This document shows, one piece after another, positions 26,969 to 36,865 of a stretch of DNA of 64,000 nucleotides (its first letter is position 1; the number at the start of each line of letters is the position of its first letter). The stretch spans positions 1 through 64,000 of the forward strand of contig NZ_JAEUMO010000064.1 in NCBI RefSeq assembly GCF_016793285.1, written 5' to 3'. A program made the position numbers and the translations under genes. The stretch is from Phenylobacterium sp. GTDB taxonomy: Bacteria; Pseudomonadota; Alphaproteobacteria; Caulobacterales; Caulobacteraceae. The notes beneath the pieces were generated by a model, which ran no database searches, was not told the DNA's origin, and worked only from the letters and a program-made list of their open reading frames with translations.

Positions 26969-29301
26969 CCCTGCTTTTCGACGAAGCTGTCGATGACCTT
27001 CTTCTCGCCGGCCTTGTCGAAGGCGACGGTCAGCTTGTTGCCCTCGACGCCGCGGACGTCGCCGTAGCCGAACTTCATGTGGAAGACGCGGTCGCCGCGC
27101 CTGAAGTCGCTGCCGGCCGAGCTGTCGGAGGTGGCGACGAGGCGGCCGTCGCCCTCGATCGTCTGCTGCCGGCCCGGATGGCTGCCGCGGTACTGGTTGG
27201 CCTGGGCGCGGCGCCAACCGGGAGACTCATAGCCGCCGCCGAAGTTGGGGTCGGCGTCCCAGCGGCTGCCGTGCTGCTGCATGCCCGGACCGCCGCCGTA
27301 GTAGCCGGTCTCGGACGACGCCTCGACGTTGGCGTTCGGCAGCTCGTCGACGAAGCGGCTGGGAAGCTGCGACGTCCAGCGGCCGTAGACCTGACGGTTG
27401 GCGGCGAAGCTGATCCGCGCCTCCTCGCGGGCGCGGGTGATGCCCACGTAGGCCAGCCGGCGCTCCTCCTCGAGCCCCTTCTCGCCCTTCTCGTCCATCG
27501 AACGCTGCGAGGGAAAGACGCCTTCCTCCCAGCCGGGCAGAAAGACCAGCGGCCATTCCAGCCCCTTGGCCTGGTGCAGCGTCATGATCTGCACGCTGTC
27601 GGCGCTCGGCCCCCGCTCCAGCTCCATCACCAGCGAGACGTGCTCGAGGTAGGCTTCGAGCGTCTCGTAGCCGCTCATCGACTGGACCAGTTCCTTGAGG
27701 TTCTCGAGCCGGCCCTGCGCCTGCGGGGACTTATCCAGCTTGAGCATGTCGGTGTAGCCGCTCTCCTCCAGCACCGCCTCCATGATCCGGGCGTGGTGGA
27801 CCTGGCCGGCCTGGCCGCGCCAGCGGTCGAGGTCGCGCAGGAAGTTGGAGAGCGCCGTGCGCGTGCGGGCCGGCAGTTCGTCGGTCAGCACGAGCTGGCG
27901 CGCCGCCACGGTCGCGGTGACCCCGTTCAACCGGGCGATCTGGAGGAGCTTCTGGACGGTGGTGTCGCCGATGCCGCGCTTGGGCTGGTTCACGATCCGC
28001 TCGAAGGCGAGGTCGTCGTCGGGCGACTGGATCAGGCGCAGGTAGGCGATGGCGTCGCGGATCTCGGCGCGCTCGAAGAAGCGCGGGCCGCCGATCACCA
28101 CGTAGGGGATCTGGAGCATCACGAACCGCTCTTCGAAGGCCCGCATCTGGTGGGCGGCGCGCACCAGGATGGCCATGTCGGCATAGCGGCGCGGATCGCC
28201 CTTCGACGTGCCGCGCCTGGCCCGCTCGATCTCGTCGGCGATCAGGCGGCTCTCGCCTTCGCCGTCCCAGACGCCGCGCACCACGACCTTCTCGCCGCCC
28301 TCGGCCTCGGTCCACAGCGTCTTGCCCAGGCGGCTCTTGTTGGTGGCGATCAGGCCCGAGGCGGCGGCCAGGATGTGGCTGGTCGAGCGGTAGTTGCGCT
28401 CCAGCCGCACCACCTTGGCGCCCGGGAAGTCGCGCTCGAAGCGCAGGATGTTGTCCACCTCGGCGCCGCGCCAGCCGTAGATCGACTGGTCGTCGTCGCC
28501 CACGCAGCAGAGGTTCTGGCTCTTCTGCGCCAGCAGCCGCAGCCACAGGTACTGGGCGACGTTGGTGTCCTGGTACTCGTCGACCAGGAGGTACTTGAAG
28601 CGGTCGTGGTACTCGGCCAGCACGTCGGGCTGGCTGACGAAGATCGTCAGATTGTGCAGCAGGAGGTCGCCGAAGTCGCAGGCGTTCAGGATGCGCAGGC
28701 GCTCCTGGTAGAGCCGGTACAGCGCCTGCCCACGACCGTTGGCGAACTGCTGGCTCTCCGCGGGCGGCAACTGGTCCGGACGCCAGCCGCGGTTCTTCCA
28801 GTGGTCGATCAGGCCCGCCAGCATCTTCGCCGGCCAGCGCTTGGAATCGACGTTCTCGGCCTCCAGCACCTGCCTGAGCAGGCGCTCCTGATCGTCGGTG
28901 TCGAGGATGGTGTAGTTCGACTTCAGCCCCACCAGCTCGGCGTGGCGGCGCAGGATCTGGGCGGCCACCGAGTGGAACGTGCCCAGCCACCGCAGGCCCT
29001 CGGCCGACGGGCCGATGATGGCGGTGATCCGCTCGCGCATCTCGCGCGCGGCCTTGTTGGTGAAGGTGACGACCAGAAGCTCCCACGGCCGCGCCCGGCC
29101 GATGGTCAGGATGTGCGCCAGCCGCGTGGTCAGCACCTTGGTCTTGCCCGTGCCGGCGCCCGCCAGGACGAGCACGGGCCCCTCGATCGCCTCGACCGCG
29201 TCGCGCTGCTCGGGGTTCAACCCATCAAGATAGTTCGCCGGCCGCGCATCGGCGCGGGCCAAGTCGCTGATACGGGGGGCGGGCTGTAGTGAATCAGACA
29301 C
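26965..29301 (-). CDS. uvrD: ATP-dependent DNA helicase UvrD/PcrA
   Basis: 778 aa SF1 helicase. GTG start at 29301 with AGGA seven bases upstream. Q motif near LNPEQRDAV, Walker A LAGAGTGKT (46-54), motif Ia VVTFTNKAAREM, motif II LLVDEYQDTN, motif III GDDDQSIYGWRGA, motif IV LERNYRST, motif V MTLHQAKGLEW, motif VI RRLAYVGITRA. The C-terminal tail has the Tudor-like segment (GDRVFHMKFGYGDVRGVEG) that binds RNA polymerase in UvrD. Roles in nucleotide excision and mismatch repair. Confidence 0.96.
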   Translation of the reverse strand: MSDSLQPAPRISDLARADARPANYLDGLNPEQRDAVEAIEGPVLVLAGAGTGKTKVLTTRLAHILTIGRARPWELLVVTFTNKAAREMRERITAIIGPSAEGLRWLGTFHSVAAQILRRHAELVGLKSNYTILDTDDQERLLRQVLEAENVDSKRWPAKMLAGLIDHWKNRGWRPDQLPPAESQQFANGRGQALYRLYQERLRILNACDFGDLLLHNLTIFVSQPDVLAEYHDRFKYLLVDEYQDTNVAQYLWLRLLAQKSQNLCCVGDDDQSIYGWRGAEVDNILRFERDFPGAKVVRLERNYRSTSHILAAASGLIATNKSRLGKTLWTEAEGGEKVVVRGVWDGEGESRLIADEIERARRGTSKGDPRRYADMAILVRAAHQMRAFEERFVMLQIPYVVIGGPRFFERAEIRDAIAYLRLIQSPDDDLAFERIVNQPKRGIGDTTVQKLLQIARLNGVTATVAARQLVLTDELPARTRTALSNFLRDLDRWRGQAGQVHHARIMEAVLEESGYTDMLKLDKSPQAQGRLENLKELVQSMSGYETLEAYLEHVSLVMELERGPSADSVQIMTLHQAKGLEWPLVFLPGWEEGVFPSQRSMDEKGEKGLEEERRLAYVGITRAREEARISFAANRQVYGRWTSQLPSRFVDELPNANVEASSETGYYGGGPGMQQHGSRWDADPNFGGGYESPGWRRAQANQYRGSHPGRQQTIEGDGRLVATSDSSAGSDFRRGDRVFHMKFGYGDVRGVEGNKLTVAFDKAGEKKVIDSFVEKQG

Positions 29302-29373
29302 TCTTCGTTCCTACCGGAGTAGAACGAATGTAGCACGCGCGAGCCCGGATTTAAGGCCTGAGTGGGACCGACG

Positions 29374-29616
29374 TCAGACCTTCGTGAAGACGATGACGAA
29401 GGCCTTTTCCAGAAGCCGGCGCTCGACGGCGTGCTGCCCGCCGGCGGCCGCGCCGTCTGCGCCGACGGCCCAGCCGCTCCATTTCTCCAGCACGAGGTCT
29501 TCGAACTGGGGCTGCGGCGCTGCGGCCTCGGCGTAGCCCTTCGCCGTCCAGTACTTCCTGGCCGCGACAACGTCCGCTGCGGTCGCGCATGCGGCGATCT
29601 TGATGACTTTGGCCAT
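29374..29616 (-). CDS. Small hypothetical protein
   Basis: 80 aa from ATG 29616 with a strong AGGAGG site 3-4 bases away. Begins KVIKIAACATAADVVAARKYWTAKGYAEAA and ends VERRLLEKAFVIVFTKV, suggesting a compact alpha/beta fold. No signal peptide. Not recognised. It follows the lipoprotein gene at 29625 with 8 bases between, so the ribosome site overlaps that gene's stop. Confidence 0.6.
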   Translation of the reverse strand: MAKVIKIAACATAADVVAARKYWTAKGYAEAAAPQPQFEDLVLEKWSGWAVGADGAAAGGQHAVERRLLEKAFVIVFTKV

Positions 29617-29624
29617 GGGTCCTC

Positions 29625-30425
29625 CTAGGGGCAGGTCGCGGCGAGCGCCTTTGCCACGTCGATGTTGTCGGCGAGGTAGTCCTGTCGATCGCCGAGGGTC
29701 TTCAGGCCCTGGAGCTTCGCCTCCACGGCCGGTCCGATGGGGGATGCCGGCGCGGCCTTCGCCGTGCCGATGGCGGCGGTCCACGCCGCGTCGGTCGCCG
29801 CGGCGCAGGTGGTCGCCTTGGCGAGGACCAATCGCTCGGAGTCGAGCATGGCGAGCGCGGACGTCTCAATGGCGGCCTTGTTCTCGGCCGAGAGCTTTCC
29901 GAGGGCGGTGTCGAGGTCGCCCGCCGCCGCAGCGACGGCCGTCGCCTGAGCTTTGGTCGCCGCATCGCTGTCCACCTTGAGGACGGTGACCAGGGCCTCG
30001 TTCTGCGTGACGCTGACCGCGGCGGCGCCTGTCGCGAAGAACTGCGCGATGCCCGCGCCCGCCTTCACCTCCGTGCCGGTCGCCCCGCTGTTGAACTTCG
30101 CGCCCAGGCTCGCGAACACCGAATAGGCGTCCTTCCGGGTGCTCGATCCCTGCGGAACCTCGGACTGGAAGAGCTGTCCGTCCCCCGCCGGCTCGCCGTC
30201 GCCCTGGCCCGCCTCCGGATTCACCCGCGGCGCCGCCTTCAGCGGCATCCAGACGCCCTCCCAGCGCTTGTAGCCGATCGACACGGCCGGAGCGCCGCCC
30301 TGCGAGGGCGCCGCCGACGCGTCCGCGCCGATCACGGTGCCGGTCCCGAAGACGAGGACGTCGTTGTGGGCCTGGCAGCCGGCCAGTCCTAGCGCGGCGA
30401 CTGCGGCGAGTCCGAGATGGCGCAT
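29625..30425 (-). CDS. Predicted lipoprotein of unknown function
   Basis: 266 aa from ATG 30425. Signal peptide MRHLGLAAVAALGLAGCQ with lipobox LAGC (Cys17). The mature part has a strand-rich segment (VLVFGTGTVIGADASAAP, VSIGYKRWEGVWMPL) and a long Ala-rich helical region (about 150-230). Not assigned to a family. It overlaps the start of the gene's upstream partner at 30389 by 37 bases, so the pair is probably coupled. Confidence 0.6.
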   Translation of the reverse strand: MRHLGLAAVAALGLAGCQAHNDVLVFGTGTVIGADASAAPSQGGAPAVSIGYKRWEGVWMPLKAAPRVNPEAGQGDGEPAGDGQLFQSEVPQGSSTRKDAYSVFASLGAKFNSGATGTEVKAGAGIAQFFATGAAAVSVTQNEALVTVLKVDSDAATKAQATAVAAAAGDLDTALGKLSAENKAAIETSALAMLDSERLVLAKATTCAAATDAAWTAAIGTAKAAPASPIGPAVEAKLQGLKTLGDRQDYLADNIDVAKALAATCP

Positions 30426-30757
30426 GCTTTTCCCTCCTTCACGATATCGAGCTGCAGCACCTGCTGGAGCGAAGCCTCGGTCGGGGCGACGATCACCAGC
30501 CGGCAATCCGCGGGAACATCGAGGCGCCGAGTGCGGCGGACGCCCACGCCTACGCTCTGCACCGGCGCGCCGCCTTCGGCCCACGCGCCCAGGGTCAGGG
30601 TCCGTTGCAGCCGGACGGCATCGTGGGCCGATGCGTCGAGTTGCGCGGGAGTCACCAGCCGCACCTCCCGTCGGTCGATGATCTGGACAGCGCAGCCGCT
30701 GCAGACCAGCGTGACGAGAAGGGCGCCAATTGCTCTCAAAGCGTGTGGATCCCCCAT
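30389..30757 (-). CDS. Small predicted lipoprotein
   Basis: 122 aa. Signal peptide with lipobox-like VCSGC (Cys22), then AVQIIDRREVRLVTPAQLD and a beta-rich body (LTLGAWAEGG, CRLVIVAPTEAS). First gene of a minus-strand trio with 29625 and 29374. No family recognised; no sign of enzymatic motifs. Confidence 0.55.
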   Translation of the reverse strand: MGDPHALRAIGALLVTLVCSGCAVQIIDRREVRLVTPAQLDASAHDAVRLQRTLTLGAWAEGGAPVQSVGVGVRRTRRLDVPADCRLVIVAPTEASLQQVLQLDIVKEGKACAISDSPQSPR

Positions 30758-30814
30758 TTCCCTACTCCAAGATGTAGGGCGAACCGCGTTCCGTCAAGCC
30801 GCGGGACGACGAGG

Positions 30815-31033
30815 CTAGAGGATGGGGGCCTGGGCGTGCTTCAGCGCCGCCACGCGGCAGGCGCTGGCCAGGGGGCGGTCGCCGCGGCCGCGGTCGATGG
30901 AGACGATGAGGGCGGCGAAGCTGGAGCCGCGCTCCGCGGCCATGCTGTCCAGCACCGCCCAGAACTCCGGCTCCAGCGCGATCGAGGTCGCGTGGCCCGA
31001 GAGCAGGACGGAGCGTTTCTTCAGGCCGGCCAT
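30815..31033 (-). CDS. Ribbon-helix-helix domain protein
   Basis: 72 aa. KKRSVLLSGHATSIALEPEFWAVL supplies the ribbon strand and first helix, and ERGSSFAALIVSIDRGRGD the second, as in the RHH_4 family of small DNA-binding proteins common in alphaproteobacteria. Divergent from coq4, with a 6-bp-arm dyad in the 112-base gap. No partner toxin is adjacent. Confidence 0.75.
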   Translation of the reverse strand: MAGLKKRSVLLSGHATSIALEPEFWAVLDSMAAERGSSFAALIVSIDRGRGDRPLASACRVAALKHAQAPIL

Positions 31034-31085
31034 GGACCGTCCGTTTACGCATTGTAGCTAGACGAAAATAGCCCCTTGCAAAAAG

Positions 31086-31101
31086 ATGACGGGGTCGTCA
31101 T
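31086..31101. promoter_or_regulatory. Dyad between RHH gene and coq4
   Basis: ATGACG (31086-31091) and CGTCAT (31096-31101) around GGGT, in the divergent gap. Size and place would suit an operator for the adjacent RHH protein, but this is inference from position. Confidence 0.35.
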
Positions 31102-31145
31102 TTTATCCGAACAGTGTTCACATCAACCTGAGAGCATCCTCCCCG

Positions 31146-31913
31146 ATGACCCTCGTCGCCGACGCCCAGACCGATTTCCGCCCCGCCGACGGGCCGCGCT
31201 GGAACTCCACGAAGATGCAGTGGGGCCATGCCTGGCGCTCGCTGCAGAAGCTGCTCGCCGACAAGGAAGACACCCGGCAGGTGTTCGAGATCATGCGCGC
31301 GCTCAACGGCCAGTCGACGGCCAGGGGCTACCAGAAGCTGCTGGAGACCCCGGAGGGCGGCCGCCTGGCCTACCGACGCGAGGAGTTCGCGGCGAAGCTG
31401 ATGGACGACGCCTGGCTCGACAGCCTGCTCGAGGGCAGCGTCGGCGCCGCCTACCGGCACTTCATCCGCTCGGAGGACCTGTCGGCCGAGGGCCTCGCCG
31501 ACGTCTCCCGCGAAGGCGGGGAGGGCATCGACGAGCAGCACCCCTACGCCTGGTTCGGCCGCCGCACCCGCGACGTCCACGACATCTGGCACATCCTGTC
31601 GGGTTATCATCGCGACGCCCTGGGGGAGGCCTGCCTCGTGGCCTTCTCCTACGCCCAGACCAAGGGCCTGGGCTGGGCGCTGATCGCGTTCGGCGCGGCG
31701 TCGCGCTCGCGCGGCACGGGCTATCCGGCGATCAAGGCGATCTGGCAGGGCTACAAGCGCGGCAAGGCCGCGACGTGGCTGCTGGGCCAGGACTACGAGC
31801 GCCTGATGGCCGAGCCGCTGGACGCCGCGAGGCTGCGCCTGGGCATCACGCCGGCCACGATTTACGACTCGATCCCGGCCGAGGTTCGCAACGGCGTCCT
31901 GCCGCAAGCGTAA
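31146..31913 (+). CDS. coq4: Ubiquinone biosynthesis protein Coq4
   Basis: 255 aa from ATG 31146. Coq4 family: the metal-binding motif RDVHDIWHILSGY is clear, preceded by HPYAWFGRRT and followed by GEACLVAFSYAQTKG. The family supports ubiquinone synthesis; the eukaryotic protein was recently reported to act in oxidative decarboxylation/hydroxylation of the C1 ring position. The family name is sure, the step is less so for bacteria. A strong hairpin follows. Confidence 0.88.
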   Translation: MTLVADAQTDFRPADGPRWNSTKMQWGHAWRSLQKLLADKEDTRQVFEIMRALNGQSTARGYQKLLETPEGGRLAYRREEFAAKLMDDAWLDSLLEGSVGAAYRHFIRSEDLSAEGLADVSREGGEGIDEQHPYAWFGRRTRDVHDIWHILSGYHRDALGEACLVAFSYAQTKGLGWALIAFGAASRSRGTGYPAIKAIWQGYKRGKAATWLLGQDYERLMAEPLDAARLRLGITPATIYDSIPAEVRNGVLPQA

Positions 31914-31940
31914 CCTCCCCCGCGAAGCGGCGGGCGGTCC

Positions 31941-31971
31941 CCTCCCGCCATCGCTGCCGCGATGGGGGAGG
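31941..31971. terminator. Strong hairpin between convergent coq4 and DUF4169 gene
   Basis: CCTCCC-G-CCATCGC (31941-31954), TGCC loop, GCGATGGGGGAGG (31959-31971): 13 pairs with one bulged G. An outer CCTCCCCC at 31914-31921 can compete for the same right arm. Suited to bidirectional termination, though U tracts are lacking. Confidence 0.6.
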
Positions 31972-32145
31972 TCACTCGCGCTTCTTGCCTTCGAGCTCGC
32001 GGCGGGCGCGTTCCGCCTCGAGCTTCGAGGCCGTCTTCTCGAGCTTCGTCCGGCCGAACGCGACGCGGTTCTCCGCGGCCTGCGCCTTGCCGGCCGCCTT
32101 CGCCTTGGCCTTGCGCGCCCGGTTGAAGTTGATCGGCTCGGCCAT
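31972..32145 (-). CDS. DUF4169 small basic protein
   Basis: 57 aa from ATG 32145. The N terminus MAEPINFNRARKAKAKA is the hallmark of DUF4169 (a small, highly basic Lys/Ala/Glu-rich helix found in alphaproteobacteria). The remainder, ENRVAFGRTKLEKTASK and so on, is one long charged helix. Function unknown. Convergent with coq4. Confidence 0.8.
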   Translation of the reverse strand: MAEPINFNRARKAKAKAAGKAQAAENRVAFGRTKLEKTASKLEAERARRELEGKKRE

Positions 32146-32203
32146 GGAAACCTTCGCCTGCGCCCCCCGTTACCTCGCCCCACCCTATGACGAGGAGATG
32201 AGC

Positions 32204-32440
32204 ATGATCCAGGCTTCGGAGATCCGCGAGCACATGGAAGTCGTCGGTTCCGACGGCGGGCATGTCGGCAAGGTCGACCACGTCCACGGCGCCGACATCG
32301 AACTGGCCAAGTTCGACATGGGCTCGGGCTTCAAGCACCACATGATCCCGATCACATGGGTCGACCACATCGAAGACGACAAGGTCTGCCTCAACCGGAC
32401 GAAGGACGCGGCCAAGGCCGGCTGGCGCGAGAAGCACTAG
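32204..32440 (+). CDS. DUF2171 small protein
   Basis: 78 aa. Two nearby ATGs exist (32198 and 32204); GAGGAG at 32192-32197 touches the first but lies 6 bases from the second, so I choose 32204. IREHMEVVGSDGGHVGKVDHV and HHMIPITWVDHIEDDKVCLN fit DUF2171, a PRC-barrel-like single domain common in Caulobacterales and often linked to stress-related genes. No further function readable. Confidence 0.8.
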   Translation: MIQASEIREHMEVVGSDGGHVGKVDHVHGADIELAKFDMGSGFKHHMIPITWVDHIEDDKVCLNRTKDAAKAGWREKH

Positions 32441-32521
32441 CGGAGCGGCCCGCGGGTCTGCCATGAGAGCCTGACCCGCGTCCGGAGCCCCCGGCCGCAA
32501 GAGGGTTGGGGGTGCGCCGGT

Positions 32522-33919
32522 TTGAAGGTCCTGGTTTCGATGGCGGCGGCGCTCTCGGTCGCCGCGACGCCCGCGGTCTCCGCGCCGGCGCGGGCGGGCA
32601 CGGCCGGGCCGGGCAAGGTGGCGGCGGGCAAGGTCTGCGCCGACTGCGTGAAGGCCACGATGCAGCGGCTGGTCGCGCCCGACATGAAGGGCCGCGCCTG
32701 CGGGACGACCGAGGAGAACGCCGCCGCGCGATATCTCGCCGACCGGCTGAAGGCCTACCGCGCGAAGGGCGCCGCGCCCGGCGGGGGATTCCTCCAGGCC
32801 GTCCGGTTCCGCACCCCCACCTACGCGGCGCCGCCGAGCCTCGCGGTCGGCGGCCTGACCCTGACCCAGGGCCGCGAGATCGTCGCGCTGGACCCGGGCG
32901 AGGCGGCGGCGGGCCCGTTGGCGCTCGTCGGTCTCGCCGCGCCGGAAGCCGCCGCCGGCAAGATCGCCGTCTATGACGCCCCCTACGATCCGAAGGCGGT
33001 CGCCGCCTTCGTGCGGGCCGGCGCCGCGGCGGTGGTCGTGCCGGCGCCCGACCGGATCCTGCGCGCCTGGGACCAACTGGCGGCCCGCGCGCCCGGCGGC
33101 GTCGAGATCGTCGGCGCCGAGAGCGTCGGCGTCGGGCAGCCGCCGTCGCCCCGCCAGGTCGTGATCTTCGCGCGGCCGGAGACCCTCGCGCAGCTCAGGG
33201 GTCTGGAGGGCCGGCCCGCCCGGTTCGCGGCGCCCCGCGGCCAGCCGGTGCTCGAGACCAGCTACAACGTCCTGGGCGTGATCCCCGGGACCGCCCCCGA
33301 CGCCGACCGCCAGGCGGTCCTGCTCAGCGCCCACTACGACCACGTCGGGGTCCGGAACGGCGTCGTCTATCCCGGCGCCAACGACGACGCCTCGGGCACG
33401 GCGGCGGTGCTGGAGTTCGCCCGCCTGCTCGGCGCGCGCAAGGCGCCGAAGCGCACCGTCCACTTCGCGCTCTTCGGCTGCGAGGAGGCGGGCGGCCACG
33501 GCGCGAAGGTGTTCCTCGCCCATCCGCCCACGCCGCTCGCCGACCTGGTCGCGAACCTCGAGTTCGAGATGATCGGCGTGCCCGATCCGGCCGACCGGAC
33601 GCGGCTGATGCTGACCGGCTGGGAGCGCACGAACCTGGGCCCCGCGCTCCGGGACCACGGCGCCTCGATCGGGCCCGACCGCTATCCGGAGGAGAACTTC
33701 TTCCAGAGGTCCGACAATTACGAGCTCGCGAAGAAGGGCGTGGTCGCCCAGACCATCAGCGCCTGGCCCGTGCCGCCGACCTACCACCAGCCCACGGACG
33801 ATCTCGACCACGTCGACCTGACCTTCATGGCCGAGGTGATCCAGTCGCTGGCCGAGCCGGTGAAATGGCTGCTGAACAGCGACTTCCGGCCCGAGTGGAC
33901 GCCGGGCGGAAAGCCCTGA
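32522..33919 (+). CDS. Secreted M28-family peptidase
   Basis: 465 aa from TTG 32522, which gives a proper signal peptide (MKVLVSMAAALSVAATPAVSA); ATG 32540 is the alternative. Zinc ligands: His/Asp of LSAHYDHVG, Asp of ANDDASGTAA, Glu pair of FGCEEAGG, Glu/Asp of LEFEMIG and His of YHQPTDD. A PA-like domain fills residues 100-240. Likely an exported aminopeptidase. It is clearly different from the M28 enzyme at the window start. Confidence 0.88.
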   Translation: MKVLVSMAAALSVAATPAVSAPARAGTAGPGKVAAGKVCADCVKATMQRLVAPDMKGRACGTTEENAAARYLADRLKAYRAKGAAPGGGFLQAVRFRTPTYAAPPSLAVGGLTLTQGREIVALDPGEAAAGPLALVGLAAPEAAAGKIAVYDAPYDPKAVAAFVRAGAAAVVVPAPDRILRAWDQLAARAPGGVEIVGAESVGVGQPPSPRQVVIFARPETLAQLRGLEGRPARFAAPRGQPVLETSYNVLGVIPGTAPDADRQAVLLSAHYDHVGVRNGVVYPGANDDASGTAAVLEFARLLGARKAPKRTVHFALFGCEEAGGHGAKVFLAHPPTPLADLVANLEFEMIGVPDPADRTRLMLTGWERTNLGPALRDHGASIGPDRYPEENFFQRSDNYELAKKGVVAQTISAWPVPPTYHQPTDDLDHVDLTFMAEVIQSLAEPVKWLLNSDFRPEWTPGGKP

Positions 33920-33923
33920 GGCG

Positions 33924-36007
<2,084 letters not shown>

Positions 36008-36016
36008 ATTCGGCGC

Positions 36017-36280
36017 ATGACGAAGCACCTCACCATCGCGTTGTCGGACGCCGAGGCGGAACATCTGCGGGAGGCTGCGGCGCGCGAAGACGTCTCGGTC
36101 GGCGACATCGTCTCGCGGCTCGTCCAGCAGCAGATCGACTACGACGCCTGGGTGCGCCGCAAGGTCCAGAACGCGATCGATGAACTCGAACGCGGCGAAG
36201 GGGTCCCGCACGAGGGTGTGGTCGCGAGGATGGACGAGCTGCGCGCGGAGTTGCTCGCGAAGAAGGCCGCGGCCGGGTGA
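36017..36280 (+). CDS. CopG/ParD-type antitoxin
   Basis: 87 aa. MTKHLTIALSDAEAEHLREAAAREDVSVGDIV is a ribbon-helix-helix N terminus; the C-terminal half (VPHEGVVARMDELRAELLAKK) is the toxin-binding helix region seen in ParD/RelB-like antitoxins. Overlaps the toxin gene by four bases (GTGA). Expected to repress its own promoter; I see no clear operator in the 9-base gap upstream, so it may be transcribed with the membrane protein gene. Confidence 0.82.
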   Translation: MTKHLTIALSDAEAEHLREAAAREDVSVGDIVSRLVQQQIDYDAWVRRKVQNAIDELERGEGVPHEGVVARMDELRAELLAKKAAAG

Positions 36281-36570
36281 GGGTCACCTGGGCTCCGCGA
36301 GCCCGCGACGATCTCGAGGACATCCTGCGTTACATCGCCCAGGACGATGTCGCCGCTGCATTCCGCCAGACGCGTCGCATCGAGAGCGCTGTCGAGAATC
36401 TGGCCCGCCATCCCGCCATGGGAAGGGGCGGACGCAAGCCCGGCTGGAGGGAGCTGGTCGTCGCGGCGACCCCCTACGTCGTGATGTGTCGGGTGCTGGA
36501 CGACGGTGTGGAGATCACCGCCGTCGTGCATGGCGCGCGCGCCTGGCCTCCGGACGGAGGCGCCGCGTGA
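36277..36570 (+). CDS. parE: ParE/RelE-family toxin
   Basis: 97 aa from GTG 36277. VTWAPRARDDLEDILRYIAQDD is the canonical ParE/RelE start; later RRIESAVENLARHPAMGRGGRK, WRELVVAATPYVVMCRVLDDGVEITAVVHGAR match the ParE-type plasmid stabilisation family. ParE members poison gyrase and RelE members cleave mRNA; the absence of obvious RelE catalytic Arg/Lys sets and the HGARAWP ending favour ParE. Confidence 0.88.
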   Translation: MRVTWAPRARDDLEDILRYIAQDDVAAAFRQTRRIESAVENLARHPAMGRGGRKPGWRELVVAATPYVVMCRVLDDGVEITAVVHGARAWPPDGGAA

Positions 36571-36719
36571 TGAACGGGGTCCCCAGCCCGCCGGCGCGCC
36601 GCGAAGGCGTGCGCGCGCTGACCCGCGGTCGCGCAAGGTTCTTGCCCGGCTCGCGGTCCGAGGCGGCTCCCAGCGCATCAAGCTTGCGGCGAAGCGCCCC
36701 TTTCGGTAGAGACGGCGCC

Positions 36720-36788
36720 ATGCGCACGCGGCTCGACAGCCTGCTTCTTCTCTCGCTGGGGCTTAGCCGCCCCTGGGCGCCTCTCTAG
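36720..36788 (+). CDS. leuL: Leucine-rich leader peptide upstream of leuA
   Basis: 22-codon ORF, ATG 36720 to TAG 36788, 77 bases before leuA. Eight of 22 residues are leucine, with four consecutive Leu codons (CTG CTT CTT CTC) at positions 8-11. This is the form of a transcription-attenuation leader peptide: ribosome stalling at the Leu run when charged tRNA-Leu is scarce would favour an antiterminator. The symbol follows the enteric leuL by analogy. The peptide itself has no expected function. Confidence 0.75.
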   Translation: MRTRLDSLLLLSLGLSRPWAPL

Positions 36789-36840
36789 GCACGCGCTTCC
36801 TCGCGGCCGGGCGACCAGGGGTCATTCCGCACCTTCGCCC
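36770..36840 (+). promoter_or_regulatory. Possible attenuator structures of the leuA leader
   Basis: CCCCTGG (36770-36776, inside the leader ORF) can pair with CCAGGGG (36815-36821); alternatively GGGCGA (36809-36814) can pair with TCGCCC (36835-36840). The two pairings overlap in the middle segment region and could be mutually exclusive, as attenuation needs. There is no U tract, so if a block occurs it may be at translation or through Rho. Found by eye; not folded. Confidence 0.4.
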
Positions 36841-36865
36841 AGCACAGAACACCGCGAGTAAGACC

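Noticed and set aside
26950..29289. 779-codon plus-strand frame opposite uvrD
   Set aside because: The uvrD helicase motifs are complete on the other strand; the plus-strand translation is low complexity without any motif.
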